DNA from: Brachypodius melanocephalos
Lineage: Eukaryota > Chordata > Aves > Passeriformes > Pycnonotidae
Length of the DNA: 64,000 nt
NCBI GenBank assembly: GCA_013398615.1
Contig: VZSR01001685.1
Coordinates: 1,711,874 to 1,775,873, forward strand
Direction of reading: 5' to 3'
Shown here: positions 13,111 through 25,700 of the stretch, in pieces
How positions within the stretch are numbered: the first letter of the stretch is position 1
Layout: each line of letters begins with the position of its first letter
The notes under the pieces: generated by a model
Databases searched by the model: none
The model's input: only the letters and a program-made list of their open reading frames with translations
What the model was told of the DNA's origin: nothing
Made by a program: the position numbers and the translations under genes

Positions 13111-16100
13111 TCTATCCACAATTATCTGCCACAATTTTTAAATCAGTTTGAGTATAAGGTTAAATTATTTTAATAAGGACATTTATTAATTTGTTCTTTT
13201 TTGCATAAATTCTGTTCCCAAGAATAACAGAAAAAAAATCCACCCATGGCATTCCTTTTGCAAGATCTTTTCCTTTCCTTTGCAAGACTGCACTTTTAAT
13301 TGCGAAACTCTTTTTGAAAAATATATCTTGAAAAAACTGAACAGCACATGCAATTTATAAAGACATCTCTCTACTAAACAATATACTTGTTAGATTTCCT
13401 TCTTGTAATACTAATCCCAGTTAGTATTGTGATGCAAAATTCTAATACTTTGGTTTTCTGGTAACAAGGAATAAACCTGTTTGCTTTACAGAAATATCTG
13501 AAGAAAGGAATTTTAGAGGATGTTAAGCTCTCAAAGCAATGTTTAAAAAAAAGCTATTCAAACCAAGAACTAATACAGAAACTTCATAAATTTTTTTATT
13601 TTTAAAAAAACACCAACCTTTCAAAAGGAAACACAGATACATTAAATATAGGCCCTCATTTTCTGGGTATATGGTTTGCAGTATTTTCAACTTTCTCTCT
13701 TTAAAATTCTGGATTACTCCTGCAGGGAAAACACAGTTTGGTTTGCAGCTAAAGAAGAGAGTTTCTAAAAACTGAGCTGTTCCTAAAGAACAGGTTTCTA
13801 AAGCAGAAGAGGTCTTCAGCATTCTGTAGCTACTCAACGCTTTAAAATCAAGGCTTGAGACATTAAATAACTATTCAGAAGTAGTACTGTGCATTATCCC
13901 TCAAATGTATTCACCACAGCTCCTTTTTTTACTAGAGAAAAATATTTCATTTAAAACCACATGCACTCCTTTCAAGACAATGCTTTCAGAGATGCTAACT
14001 ATATCTTTCCATTTGCAAACATAAAACAGGAAAATCAATAGCAAAATAGTAAAAAGGTTGTCATGCTTTGTTTTAAAGCTGGGTAGTTTTTTCCATACTG
14101 GAGAAGGGTTGTATTCAAGTCGCTTTGCCTTTTGCAGAACTTGGAGACTAAAACATAATGAAAATGCCAGTTTCTGTGGTCTGTGTATAAGTTATTTTGA
14201 GTCACGTATTTGCTTTACTGCTTGTAGAGTCCATGTAGCACATCCAGCAGCCACTCAATCAACAGAAGAGCCATTTATTACTTCCGTTATCAGAAGTTCT
14301 GTATGTAATAAAAAACCACCCTCTATAGTGTCTCTATATTTATAAACATGGTCTTTGTCCACTGAGGCATCATAAGGACTTAGCTCACTTATGTTAGGGG
14401 AATTAAATTATTATATTTTCAACTTGGATATATCAAATAGCTTGGGCATAAAACATATTGCCTTGATATCATCTGAGATTTAGTATATGCAGAAGTAACG
14501 AGTATTAGAGAAATTAATCCCATTTATTTCTCAATAATTAACTCAATTTACTGGAATTTAATGGGATTTTTCCCATTCCACTCTCATCCTTCATTTCCCA
14601 AGTCAAAAATTTCATCCTCTTGAACTTTCAGATTTTCAATGATCATGCTTGCAGCAATCCAAGAATATCATAGACAGTTTTACTTAGACTATAGAAAAGC
14701 TATTTAAAGAGAAGTAAACAAAAAATGAACAATATTACAGTTCAAAATATTAAATATTTCCGTGTTCTTTTTTCCTTCACTGTTACCCTTCTCTTAAGAC
14801 AAATCTCAGGGAACATCAATGCCCAGGAACACTTCGTAGTTCAAACCATCTTTAAATCAGTCTAGAACAGAGATCAGCCACAGAGATTTTGGAGTGACAA
14901 AAATTCATTGACCCTTTCTCTGACAGACAAGACTGCATGGACAAATCTTTTCCTCTCCAAAGTAATACTGTGGGAAAACTTCTGAGGGAAGTCAATGCAA
15001 ACATGTTCTTGTGAGACTGTAGAAGGTGATTATTATAATACTTACGTAATTTGAAATACTCTTACATGGACACCGGATGTCACCATGACTCCAAATGTCC
15101 ATTGCAGAAACAACCAGAATTTCACACAACTTTTGGAACAGTGAATTTTAAAGAAAGATGTCCAGAACTCATTGTACTCTCCCTCATAAATTCACAGCAT
15201 CTCAATTTGTGATGGTCTAGAAATTGTAAAATTTAATCCTGAGATGTTATTTAAACCATTTTGTAATTAAAGGAGATTTAACAGACTTTCAATGAGCACA
15301 GAGGTTAATATTGTCCACATCTTTTACAAATGAAAAGCTATCCACCATAGTCTAATTCAATATACAGAATTGAAATCAATGAGAGTTCTATATAAAGAGC
15401 AAGGGTAGAGAATGATGCAAAATGTCAAGAGCTTCTATTTATAGGCACTGATATTCTAACAAAAAGAAAAAAGAAAAAGTTATGTTTGAAAGGAACTGAT
15501 CCTTTTGAAGTAAAAAATATTATCTTCCTGTATAAACATAACCATGCAAAAGCAGAAACTCTGTTCAATGTCTTAGGCATTGTCCTTGAAACTCCTTTTT
15601 TAAATGTTTAGAATTTGAAAAGTATCTCATTTCATTTGACCTTCCATAGACCATAAACTGTAGAACTTCCAGAAATTGATACTATATTTTCCTTTTACGA
15701 AAGAGCAGAGACTTGTATTAAACTCGAGCTGAATAACACGTATTGTTTATTTGTGTTCTTGTAGCAGTACCTGAGGTAAAAAAATATTCTATTACACTTC
15801 TTAAAGACTACTTAAGTAGCTCTTAATTAGTAGATGATACATTTCTTCTGGGTACCAAAATACCCTAACCATCCACATGAGAGTACTTTTATCTTTTCAC
15901 TTGAGTTTGAGACGTGGACTTACCTAAAATTACACTTTTAATTGAACTCAAGCTTAGTTTGCTGCAACACCACTTCATTGCCATTGGTAATGTAAATCAA
16001 TCAGTGCTAGAGTGTAATGACTGGAAAAGTAGAAAAGACCAGGCTATTAATGAAAGTTGATTTTTCTGTGACTAATAAACTAGAAAACTTACAACATAAA

Positions 16101-16624
16101 TAACAATTGAGAAACAAAAGTTTAAAACAATGAAAAGGCATTAGAAATGTAGAAACATGATAGTTTTGCTTTTTCTGTTGAAGTCAGAAAAGATGAATAG
16201 CAGACACCAGTTTATTTTAATATGCTTACAACAGAGGAAACTGTATCCCCAAAGGCCACTATACTGTTTTATGTTATCTTTTCATTGCCTCTAAAATCTG
16301 CTATATTTTTCTTAGACACATAAAAAATATATTTCAGATTTCCTATTCAGATACTGCTATTTCATATTTATTGCTGGATGTACACTGCAATTCTTCACAG
16401 ACTTTCAAATTCTTCCCTAAATATCTAGGGTCAGATTCCATAAAACAAAAATAGATGAACTTCACCCTAAACATTAACCATTTCCTCAACAGTAATTATT
16501 TTTCTATGACACACTTTGGCCAGCTGAGTCCTAAGAACCAGAGACTAAATATTTCTTTGCTGGGCCTTGTGAAGAACTAATACACACAAAGACACATGAC
16601 CTAAAATAAAAATATTATGCTGCA
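13111..16624. other. Unique AT-rich noncoding DNA
   Basis: Nothing recognisable is present. The longest open frame (13523-13837, minus, 104 codons) begins at TTG and has no similarity I recognise. No simple repeat longer than about 15 bases stands out. Confidence 0.55.
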
Positions 16625-17095
16625 TGAATCCCTATTGCAATCTCCTTTTAGGTACAAAAAGGCTGCTATGAGATCTTCCTGAAGCTTCTTTTCTCCAGAC
16701 TGAACAACTCCAACTCTGTCAGATTTGGTTTTTATAGGACAGGTGCTCCAAGCCCCCCAGCTGTCTTTCTGGCTCTCCTCTGGACCTGCTCCAGCTGGTC
16801 CATATCCTTCTTGTGTTTGAGGCCCCAGAGGTGGATGCAGCACTCCAGGTGGGTCTCAGCAGAGCAGAGCAGAGCAGAGCAGAGCAGAGCAGAGGGGCAG
16901 AATCCCCTCCCTCCCCTTGCTGATCCCGCTCCTGCTGATGCAGCCCAGGATGCAGTTGGCTTTCTGGGCTGTGACCGCACATTGCCGGCCCATGTCCAGC
17001 TTCTCATCTACCAAGTCCTGTTCTTCAGGCCTGCTCACAGTTTTAGATGGGCACAATGCAGGTTCAGGGCAGTCTGCAGAACTGGATGACTTTTA
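16625..17095 (-). mobile_element. CR1 LINE fragment, antisense
   Basis: Read on the minus strand this gives the CR1 pol 3' coding region in the expected order. First is the segment 'gaagctggacatgggccggc', then 'cagcccagaaagccaac', then 'gcatcctgggctgcatcagc', then 'gacccacctggagtgctgca'. 'ggagcaggtccagaggagag', 'ttgttcagtctggagaaaag' and 'gatctcatagcagcctt' follow. Translated pieces match the family (VQRRARK-type, LFSLEK-like and DLIAAF-like). It differs from the copy at 8125 and has frameshifts, so it is inactive. A pentanucleotide expansion interrupts it at 16858-16894. Confidence 0.9.
16858..16894. repeat. (AGAGC)n microsatellite inside a CR1 copy
   Basis: About seven uninterrupted copies of the five-base unit AGAGC (CTCTG on the other strand) lie within the antisense CR1. 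They sit where the family normally has one or two CTCTG-like units just before the 'gagacccacctggagtgctg' block. The array probably grew by slippage from that seed. Confidence 0.95.
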
Positions 17096-20000
17096 GCAGT
17101 CCTTTGCTGTCATTGGTTGGTGGGAATCCATTAATTTTAATTGTCCTGTCCTGCTCTGTGATGCTCTTACTCCAACTAGTGACAGTGGCAGAGCAATTTA
17201 CTGAATGTATATAAATGCTCTGAGTAAAAAGCCAGAATTTTTTTGCTAGGGATCATCACCTAGACTAAAATTTCTTCAACTTCAGAATCCTAAAGCAACC
17301 ACCCTTATTCTATTTCACACACAGAGGAGCATGTGAAGTGAGCTGTAAGGTCTGAAAAATTACATCTGCATGATGTAGAAACAATATACACAAATACAAG
17401 GGAGAACTAACCACAATCTGTAACTTGTCACCTTTTCTTTATCCAGACCCAGCTACAGTATCCCCTCACTCTAGCCACCCCTCACTCCATCTCCTGGTTG
17501 TATACCAAGGATGCAAGATACAAAAGAGCTGACTAAATTTAGATGCAGTTATAGACTGAAGTAAGGTTTTTAATCATTAGTAGGTCAAGGGCTTAAGGAA
17601 GTAAATGCCAACACAACACCTTGTGTCATCCACACCAGTGCTGACGGTATAGGAATGACACATAGGAGGCATAAAGACTCTTTCCAGGGATTTTCAGGTA
17701 CCAACCATTCCTCTCCAAAGTGCTGCCTGATTGCTCAACAAAGACACAGGAGTGGTGAGCACACTAGTGCTTAAACTAAGAGCTTAGTATATCCTACCTC
17801 TCTCTTGTGTATCAGGTAAGAAAGTATTGCTTTACATATTCATGCTATGTATATCCTGATTGCAGAACCTCTTTGCATAAACAAATTGACCCAAAAGAAC
17901 CTCCACTACAGCTAAATATTTTGGCTGGATGAATAATATTTGGCTGATAACAGCTTGGGATAAAGATCATATGCTTGTATTTGGCAAAGAAAAATATGTT
18001 GAGAATTTTATCCATAATGTTATCTCCTTTGCTTAAAAACTTACGTTTATAAACTGTTTGATACAGACTACAATGTAGGACTGCTCCTGAATTTAGAATA
18101 TTGAACAATGATAGTTTATACTTTATGTAAAGAAAGTGTTCCCTTATCTGTAGCTGGCTGAGACAGTGACATTCACCCTAGCAGATCGTAGACTGAGAGC
18201 ATATAATGTATACTTTCCTGCATCCTAGCTCCAGAAATGCAACACACACAGGCATGAAGCCACCAGCCCTCAGGAATATATAACACTTTCACAAGAGAGC
18301 AAGGAGCATACTCAGAAATACAAGAAACTGAAAATATACCACATCCTCACACTGGCTGCTTACTAGACACAAAGTCTTCTTTCTTATTTACAAGTTCATA
18401 AATGCTTAGGTCTTGGACACCAAGGGAATATATAAAGCAGAGAAACAAAGGACCAAGATCAAAAGTTTTATTTTTCACACATAACGGATACTCTATGTAG
18501 GTATATATATTGATGAAAGAAGGGGCTCATCAGAGCAAATATGGTACAAGTCTGGAATTAACTCTGGGATACAGAAAGGAATGAACTTGTCACCATTTTC
18601 TCTTCTAAACATTGTAATTCTTTACTCATGCTTCTTCTGGAACCTAAAAACAACTGAAAAAATATTAAAAGACATTAAAAAGTCTAATTTTTTTTTTTTT
18701 GCGTAGTTGTCAGATAATTGAATGAAGTATGGGAGGATGCACACGCCCTGAATAAAAGGACCTAGGAACCTACACAGGATGCTTTGGTGCTCTTGGTGAC
18801 AGGTTCTCCCAGCTCTTTCAGCTCTTTCTTTGTGAGATCACATTATGAGGTCACTCTTTGTGAGTCAGATGGTGGAGCCCCTCACTGTGCCATTCCTGTA
18901 CATGGTTATTAACACAAGGAATGTGCCAGTGCAACTGAAAATATCACAGTTTCAAGACTGGCCTGGAAAAATTAGAGTTTTAAAAAAGAGACATGTTTTT
19001 AAATTAAGACAACCTGCATTTTCTATGAAACACTGAAAATATCCTTTCTTATCTACACACAATTTTGAGCTTGATCATTTTAGTTGCCCTTTTTTGTTAA
19101 TACGATGGAGAGAAAACCATTGATCTAAACAATGTAAAGTCTCAATAACCCACAACAGTTGTTTTTTTAAATCTTATGTTACCAATAAAACTAAACTTAA
19201 TCCCTTGTCAAGTTTATTTTATGACAATGAGCTTCTGACACAGTCTTTCTAACCTTTCATCTTTAGTTCTTCCATATGCAAACCCGCACCACATGCTAGA
19301 ACACACACTTGTAATGAAGAAAGCCTGTTGTGATCAATCAGAGGGAAAACAAAACCACAAAATATGCAACAAAAATCAGCATGACACAAAGACGATAGAT
19401 CATAATTTAGCATTTGTTGTGTTTCCTGGGAGCTAACACAGGTCTGTTTTTATTTAATTATCACAAGAGGTAATAAAGTTAGAAGCATACCAATGGGGAA
19501 CAGGTCATTACTGAGAGTTGTTAACTTCTTAATATAATCCACTGGTCTTTTAATCACTCGGCAACTAAATTAATTAGTTGTTAAAGGTTAGAAAACCTTT
19601 TTCCCAAACCTAAGCAGAGTAAATGATTTCTTTCTTATATTCCACATTCTATATACATTATAAATAAAACAATTTTATTTCAATACATAAAAACTATTCT
19701 GTTCTATTACTGTATGAACACTTGATTGGAATGTAAGCTTAAAAGATAAAGTATCAGGCACATGATAAATATAATATTTTCCTTACAAATACAAAATCTG
19801 TCACCTTTTCAGTATCTATGAATTCTGTCAAATAAAGATACATTTGATTACATCAAATTTTCATTATAAGTACTCAAGGACCTCCAAATCACAACTGAAG
19901 AGATTTATGTGTTTTGTATTAAAAGCAACTTATTCCAATAGCTATCAGCATCCTGGTAAGACACATAAGACAGTAACCAAGATTATTCTTTGAAAGAATA

Positions 20001-22270
20001 TGCATAAGGATTTATGTATAAAAGTTGCCTTAAAATAAATAGGAATAAGCTGCCTCACACTTACAGCAGAGTAAGAGCAAAGAGGTATTGAATCAGATAT
20101 AGCTTGTAGATACAGTCATACACAAAATTACCTATGTGTCAAGGATTACTTGCACGAGGTACAATTCTGCATTAAATTTCTCATTCCCTCATTGTCACTT
20201 GTTCCCACCTTACTGTCATGTTCAACACCTACTTCTCCTTCCTTCGCCTAGACTCCTACACACTCATACACAAAGATTCTTTCATTGCTATCAACTAATT
20301 AGCCCATAAGTCCAAGACATTTTTAAGAACAGACAGTAGTATTGGACAAGACTGGTTACTTAGAAAACAACACTTTCTTTACTGTGCTATTCAAACAATT
20401 ACATCTTTTCAATTTTTCTAGTACTGAACTTGATAGTATGTGTTATTACATGCTAAGAATGCGTCAAGTGCAACACATTTCTAATCAAGTGTACATTTCT
20501 AATACAGCAACAGTATAATTTGATATATATACATATATAACTGGACAAAAATCTAATAACTGAAATAAAGCTAAACCTCACTGTGAAGTCAGAATTTACG
20601 TTCTGATTCAGACTCTCTCTATATATGTTATTATAAATAATGAACTACACATACAAGTCAGAATTTGGGTTTAAGTCCAGTAGATGTCTCACAAAGAAGT
20701 CAGTATATTTTTATTCAGGTTTTACATTAAAAATTGGTAATTCCCTGGTCTTTTGTCCACTGGTAAACCCAGTAATTTTTCACAGAGCCAAATCCTCCCT
20801 AGAAGACAAAGATATCAGTAAATACTACATTTCTCTTATTAATAAATAGATAAACATAGGTGCTTTTTTAAGAAAAACTTTTTAAAGAATAGTATGGATA
20901 ATATTATGAAATCTCAAGTAGACTTCTCTAACCTTCTCATTAAATCAGTTTTAGATATAAATTCTGAATAGAATCTGAAATTTGTTTAAAAACGTGTCTA
21001 CTGTCAGCTTTTTATAGAATTAGTTTCAGAGAACAGATGGACATTTGAATATCTCCTTAAAATGTGTATTTATGTAAGATTTTGGTAGGAAAAAAAAAAG
21101 CCACATTTAGAGAAAGTATCCAACAGGAAGGTAAAAGAAAAATCGAAAAGGAGGAGTGGAATTTTTCAAGCTACATTTTAAAGATTAAGAAAGTATTTGT
21201 AACTGAAGATACCACCCAGCAAATACTTTGGTGAAGATAATTTTTGCATACATACAGGAAGATCCACACAGAACTGCAGTATGCCTTGCCAGTTCCTCAG
21301 GATTTAGTTTACCTTAATCGCCTTCCAAATTACCAGTCAGTCATACTGAAAATATACAATGTATGTCCTCAGTTACTCCATGTTCTTAGACATGAATATT
21401 TATTGGCAGTTCTCTTTTTTATTGTGGTAAATGTCGAAATGTAGGTGTTAGATCCCGTTTTCTGTATTGAAGTTTTTGGGAGGTGATTTATTAAAAAATC
21501 CATTTTTAATGACTTATAAAACTCATTATATGAAGAATACAATGGACTTCTTCAAATCTCAAGTATGCTTATACACAAAATAATTATTGCCTCAATACTG
21601 CTCCAGCAACGTGCTGGGAAAAAAAGGAAAAATTACTATAACAATGTAGATTGTAATAAAAAAAAATAGAGAGCTCAAATCTTTACAATAAAATTAATTT
21701 CTTCCCTTTCTGTTGCACAACACAATTATCTCATATTTGCTATGTACCTCATTTTTCCTTTCCTTTATCTTTGCATTTTTATCTGCCTTTGTAAGCTAAA
21801 GAATGAACAGTTCTAATACAGTGAATTATACATTTTCAAAGAGATTAAGCATGAATTAGAAAAAAAGAAAAAGAACATATAAAGCCAGTTACTTTTGGCC
21901 TCACTCAATCCAGACTTAAAAACATGACTGTGCTGACTAACAATGCACTGCTGAAGGTCAGCAAGATCTAATGCCTGACTGTACTGAGAAACAAATGAAA
22001 CCATTCATTGTAAGCTGCCATGAACAAATGATAGCAAATACTTCAAACAGAAATAATAGAAAACAGTGCAAAATGAGCAAAAATATCTGCAGAAATAAAG
22101 CAGGGTTGCAACTTTTTCATACACCTCTAACCACCATCACTTCTATGTAATGTACATCTCTGTTCACACCATCCGAACGTGTTACTTATTACCTACTGCT
22201 GTAAATTCATTTCAGATATGATTTTAAAAATGGCACATGATATTCCATTTATTAGTTTTTCTAACGAGGT
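17096..22270. other. Unique AT-rich noncoding DNA
   Basis: No gene or mobile element is recognised with confidence. A T run lies near 18690-18701. A short AT-rich inverted repeat with arms CAACTAA/TTAGTTG occurs at 19562-19580. A stretch at 18720-18860 has an AATAAA motif and LTR-like texture but is not diagnostic. Confidence 0.55.
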
Positions 22271-22799
22271 GTGTTTTGTCTGTCTGGGATGAAGTCAATT
22301 TTCCTCACTGCAGCCTGCATGGTGCTGTGTTCTGGATTTGTTGCCAAACATATTAGTAACACAGCAACGTTTTGGCCATTCTTGGAACAGTGTTTGCACA
22401 GGATCAAGGTTTTCTCTTCTTACTACTTTGACTCTGTTCCCAGCATGGGACGGCAAGAAGCTGGGAGGGTAAACAGCCTGGAACAGCTGACCCAAATTAG
22501 CCATACCATGTAACATAATGTTCACCAAGAAGAACTGAGACAGAGGAGGAAGGGTGCGAGGGATTGCCTCCAAATGCAGCTGATGCTTGGTCAACAGCTG
22601 GACAACAGCCTGCTTGTAGGAAGTGATTACTTTGAATTGGTTTCCTCCTTCTTTCCTTCATCTGCTAATTTGTCTTTATCCAAGGAATGTATTTTTCAGT
22701 TTCATTTTTCTTATTCTTTCCCCCAACCTGTTGGGTGGGGAGAGTGAGTGAGCAGCTGTGTGGGTACCTGGCTGCTGGTTAGGGCCAACTCATCACACA
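22271..22799 (+). mobile_element. Degenerate solo LTR of an avian endogenous retrovirus (ERVL-like)
   Basis: The segment follows the order of a common avian LTR read from memory. It begins around 'tctgggatgaagtcaatttt' and continues through 'cagcctgcatggtgctgtg', 'attagtaacacagcaacgtt' and 'ggcaagaagctgggagggta'. The diagnostic 'acagctgacccaaatta' and 'ccataccatgtaac' blocks follow. It ends with the 'gtgagtgagcagctgtgtgg' block and a decayed 'gctggttagggccaactcat' terminus. It starts with TG and ends near CA. A dozen bases normally present before 'ccataccatg' are missing. I see no gag, pol or env sequence alongside, so it is a solo LTR, and clear target-site duplications are not visible. The 80-codon frame inside it is not a gene. 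Confidence 0.78.
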
Positions 22800-25330
22800 A
22801 GGCTATGCAAATGTAGCTTTCAATTCAAACAGCATTTATACACTTAATATAAAACATCAGAACTGTTTTAAGGGAACCTTATGCTACTCCACAGAGCCCA
22901 CAGTGACATGCTCTACTGTATGATGAAGCTCTTACCATACTTTGTTTGCAGAACAGAGCTGAAAATCACGTAACAATTGTACAATACAAATTTCCATGCG
23001 ACCAACAGCAATGTGCTTTTCATATCCAAGGATATTAGTAACTTGACTGCAAAATCATTTCTTAAGAACGCTGTCACCTCTTCTTCCCTCAGTGATGTCA
23101 TTAAAGAATATCAGCCCTTCTTTCTCTCAGTAACACATTATATGGACAAGATAAACACCACATCTTTTAAAACCACATCAGTGAATAGAGTTAGCTGTTC
23201 AGTAAGTGTCTCAAAATTGAAGTTTACAGTAACCAGATGATTATCAGCTGTTCTTTTGTGTTTGTTTGTTGTGTGGGTTTTTTCCTACCCTACCATCTCA
23301 TCTGACACTATAATTACTCTTGTATGTGAATTCAGAGAACACAGACAAAATTTCAGTTTCATAAGACTCAGAGGTTCCTTTACCATATATTTGGAATGCC
23401 TGCATTATTTGGAAACAGGCAAGACATTAGAGCTCTCCAAGAGTGAACCTAGTACAGCAGCTTACATTTTACCCTGATGAACATAATGCTTCTGAAGAAA
23501 AGTACAATAAAAGAAAACAACATAAAATGAAAAACACATTAATAAGAACATCAATAGAAATTGGCTAAGAGAAATTCAAAAGAAAATGAAAAATGAATTT
23601 GTAATCTCCAAAGGGAAGAAACATCACAAAAACCAGTGAGGCATGGTATAGTTCCAACTCTAGAAAAACAGTAAACATCAATATTTAAACCAACACAAAG
23701 CTCTCAATAACTGACTTGTCTGAGGCCCATGTATCCTTACATCTCTGTCATTAACAACTATTCATCTAACAGTAAAAATCTCTCTACTGTTACTTTTCTC
23801 TATGTATTTTTTTAAATTAATAAAATACAAAAGTCACTTTGAAGGGAAGGTGGGGGAGGCTTTGTAGATTTTAATAGTTTTCCAAAAGGAGCTTCAACTA
23901 CTTGTCTTGAATTGTAGTTCTGCTTAATCGGTAGAGTACTACAGATGACTGCTTTTATTCCAGTAAAGTTTCGTCAAGAAAGTTCACCAAACAATATAAT
24001 TTCTTTTATGAATAAAATAATTTCTAGGGAAAAGCAACTGTTTCAGGAGTTCACCTCTCTCTAAACGAAACTCCAGCTTTAAAAGCACACACAAACATTA
24101 AATATGTATATTCATGTCTTTAAAGCTGTAGTTGTTGAAAATCTCAGTTTTCCTATGATAACCTATATTCCTTCTCAGATGACAGTAATAATTGGCATGA
24201 AGTTTATCTAGGTTAACTTTGATTAACATAACTTAGATTATGCCTTTTTACCCTTACTTCCATAAACTCCTTGGATGTTCTGAGTATCTGTCATTTTCTA
24301 TTTTTTAGATATTTGATCCCAATAACAGTCCTAACTAAAAGACCTATTTTTCTAGAAAATTAGGGGGAAGGTTACAACCTTATAAATATATTTTCTGTAC
24401 AGAAGAAACCTAAACCAAGTTATTATTACACAAGAAGCTACCTAATCACATTTGCAGAAATATCTTGCAGAACATATCTTGGATAAAGACAAAAGAGATT
24501 AACTTTTCCTTAAATCCACTCTTTCTGTGAGTTAGGCAACTTTCAGGTGAGGTCAGTTTGCACCTAGATCTGTGCACTAATTTCTTGAAGTACTGCTTTA
24601 GGGCAGGACATATACAGTGCAGTGGCTGTGCTACAAAAAGAAATTGGCAACTTCTGCTTCAATCTAATAAAAGTGACCTGAGCATGTCTCATAAATCTAG
24701 CTTTCCCAAGGTAAAAATGGAAGCAATATTAATTTCTGAAACCTTAGGACCAAAGTTCTACTGGACATAAGAGAGTGTGAGAATTCACACAAAGCAGCTG
24801 TGAAAAAGGGTAGTGCAAATCACTGTTTTGCTTGAGGATCCTTAGTCCTGCAAGACCGCTGCTTTAGAAATGTGAGATAACTTTTTATGTGGCGTCCAGA
24901 CTAACATAATTAACAGTGATCTTTTCTTATGGCAAATGCTATGTTTTCTGAAAAACAGTTGACAAGCATAAACACAGAGGAGCAGTGATAGGAGTAGGAC
25001 CCTAAGGAAGCTAAGAAAGGAAAATGGAGCACACCACTGGCCACTCCAAAGGCCACTGAAGGAAAACAATGAGATGGTTGTCCCTGTTGAAGCCACTCAC
25101 TGAAGTAGGTAAACAAGGAAACTCTCACCAGGAAGCCATGTCCATTAGCTAGGGTCATCAGAGTCCAGGACTTTTTACTAATGAATTTGTGAATAAAGCA
25201 GAGAAAATATTTGATACTTTGTAACACTTAAAGAGAGATGTTTAGGGACAGGACCAAAGATATGTAAAAGGAGGGATCAAGATGGATCTGGGAAGAATAA
25301 AAGCAGGAAAATAAAAAAGGACGGAGGTTA
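22800..25330. other. Unique AT-rich noncoding DNA
   Basis: No gene or repeat is recognised. A run of A-rich sequence lies at 23490-23600. Two overlapping minus-strand frames at 24842-25227 (84 and 105 codons) lack family resemblance and are treated as chance. Confidence 0.55.
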
Positions 25331-25700
25331 ATTGCATGCCTGCCTGCCTGAACCTTGTGCTACACCATGGCCCACCCTATCTCCCATCTATCTAAAGCCT
25401 GTTTTACATGTGGGTGCACTCACAGCTCTGAGCACGCGCACATGGGAGCCAGTGAACTTCCAGCTGGACTGGTCTGCAAGCACAGGATGAGGTCTGAGTG
25501 CCAGCAGCTCAAGTGGGACCATGAGTGTCAGGGGCTCACAGGAGCTGCAAGTGGAGAGATGGAGGTTCTAGGGGTTATCTTCAGCACAGGTAAAGGGTCT
25601 GAGACCAGGCACAGGAGAGGAGAGACTCGTGCTGTGCACGTGTTGATCAACAGCTCCTCCCCACAACTTGCTTCCCATGCAACATAAATGAAAACAGGAC
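25331..25700 (+). other. GC-richer block with an ATG open frame of unknown nature
   Basis: This block is markedly more GC-rich than its surroundings. An ATG at 25367 in a strong Kozak context (caccATGG) opens a frame ending at 25687, 106 residues after the ATG's upstream codons are dropped. The product would be Cys/His-rich at the start (residues like CFTCGCTH) with no domain I recognise. The texture, with phrases such as 'gggagccagtgaacttccag' and 'ggaccatgagtgtcaggggc', suggests an old interspersed repeat or LTR-derived piece rather than a conserved exon. No splice sites frame it convincingly. Confidence 0.35.

Noticed and set aside
13523..13837. 104-codon minus-strand frame
   Set aside because: It starts at TTG and resembles no family; length is within chance for a 64-kb window.
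18720..18860. LTR-like stretch with an AATAAA motif
   Set aside because: Only one weak motif and general texture; no TATA box at the right distance and no recognised LTR blocks.
24910..25227. 105-codon minus-strand frame
   Set aside because: Hydrophobic by composition, overlaps a second minus frame, and has no recognised family.
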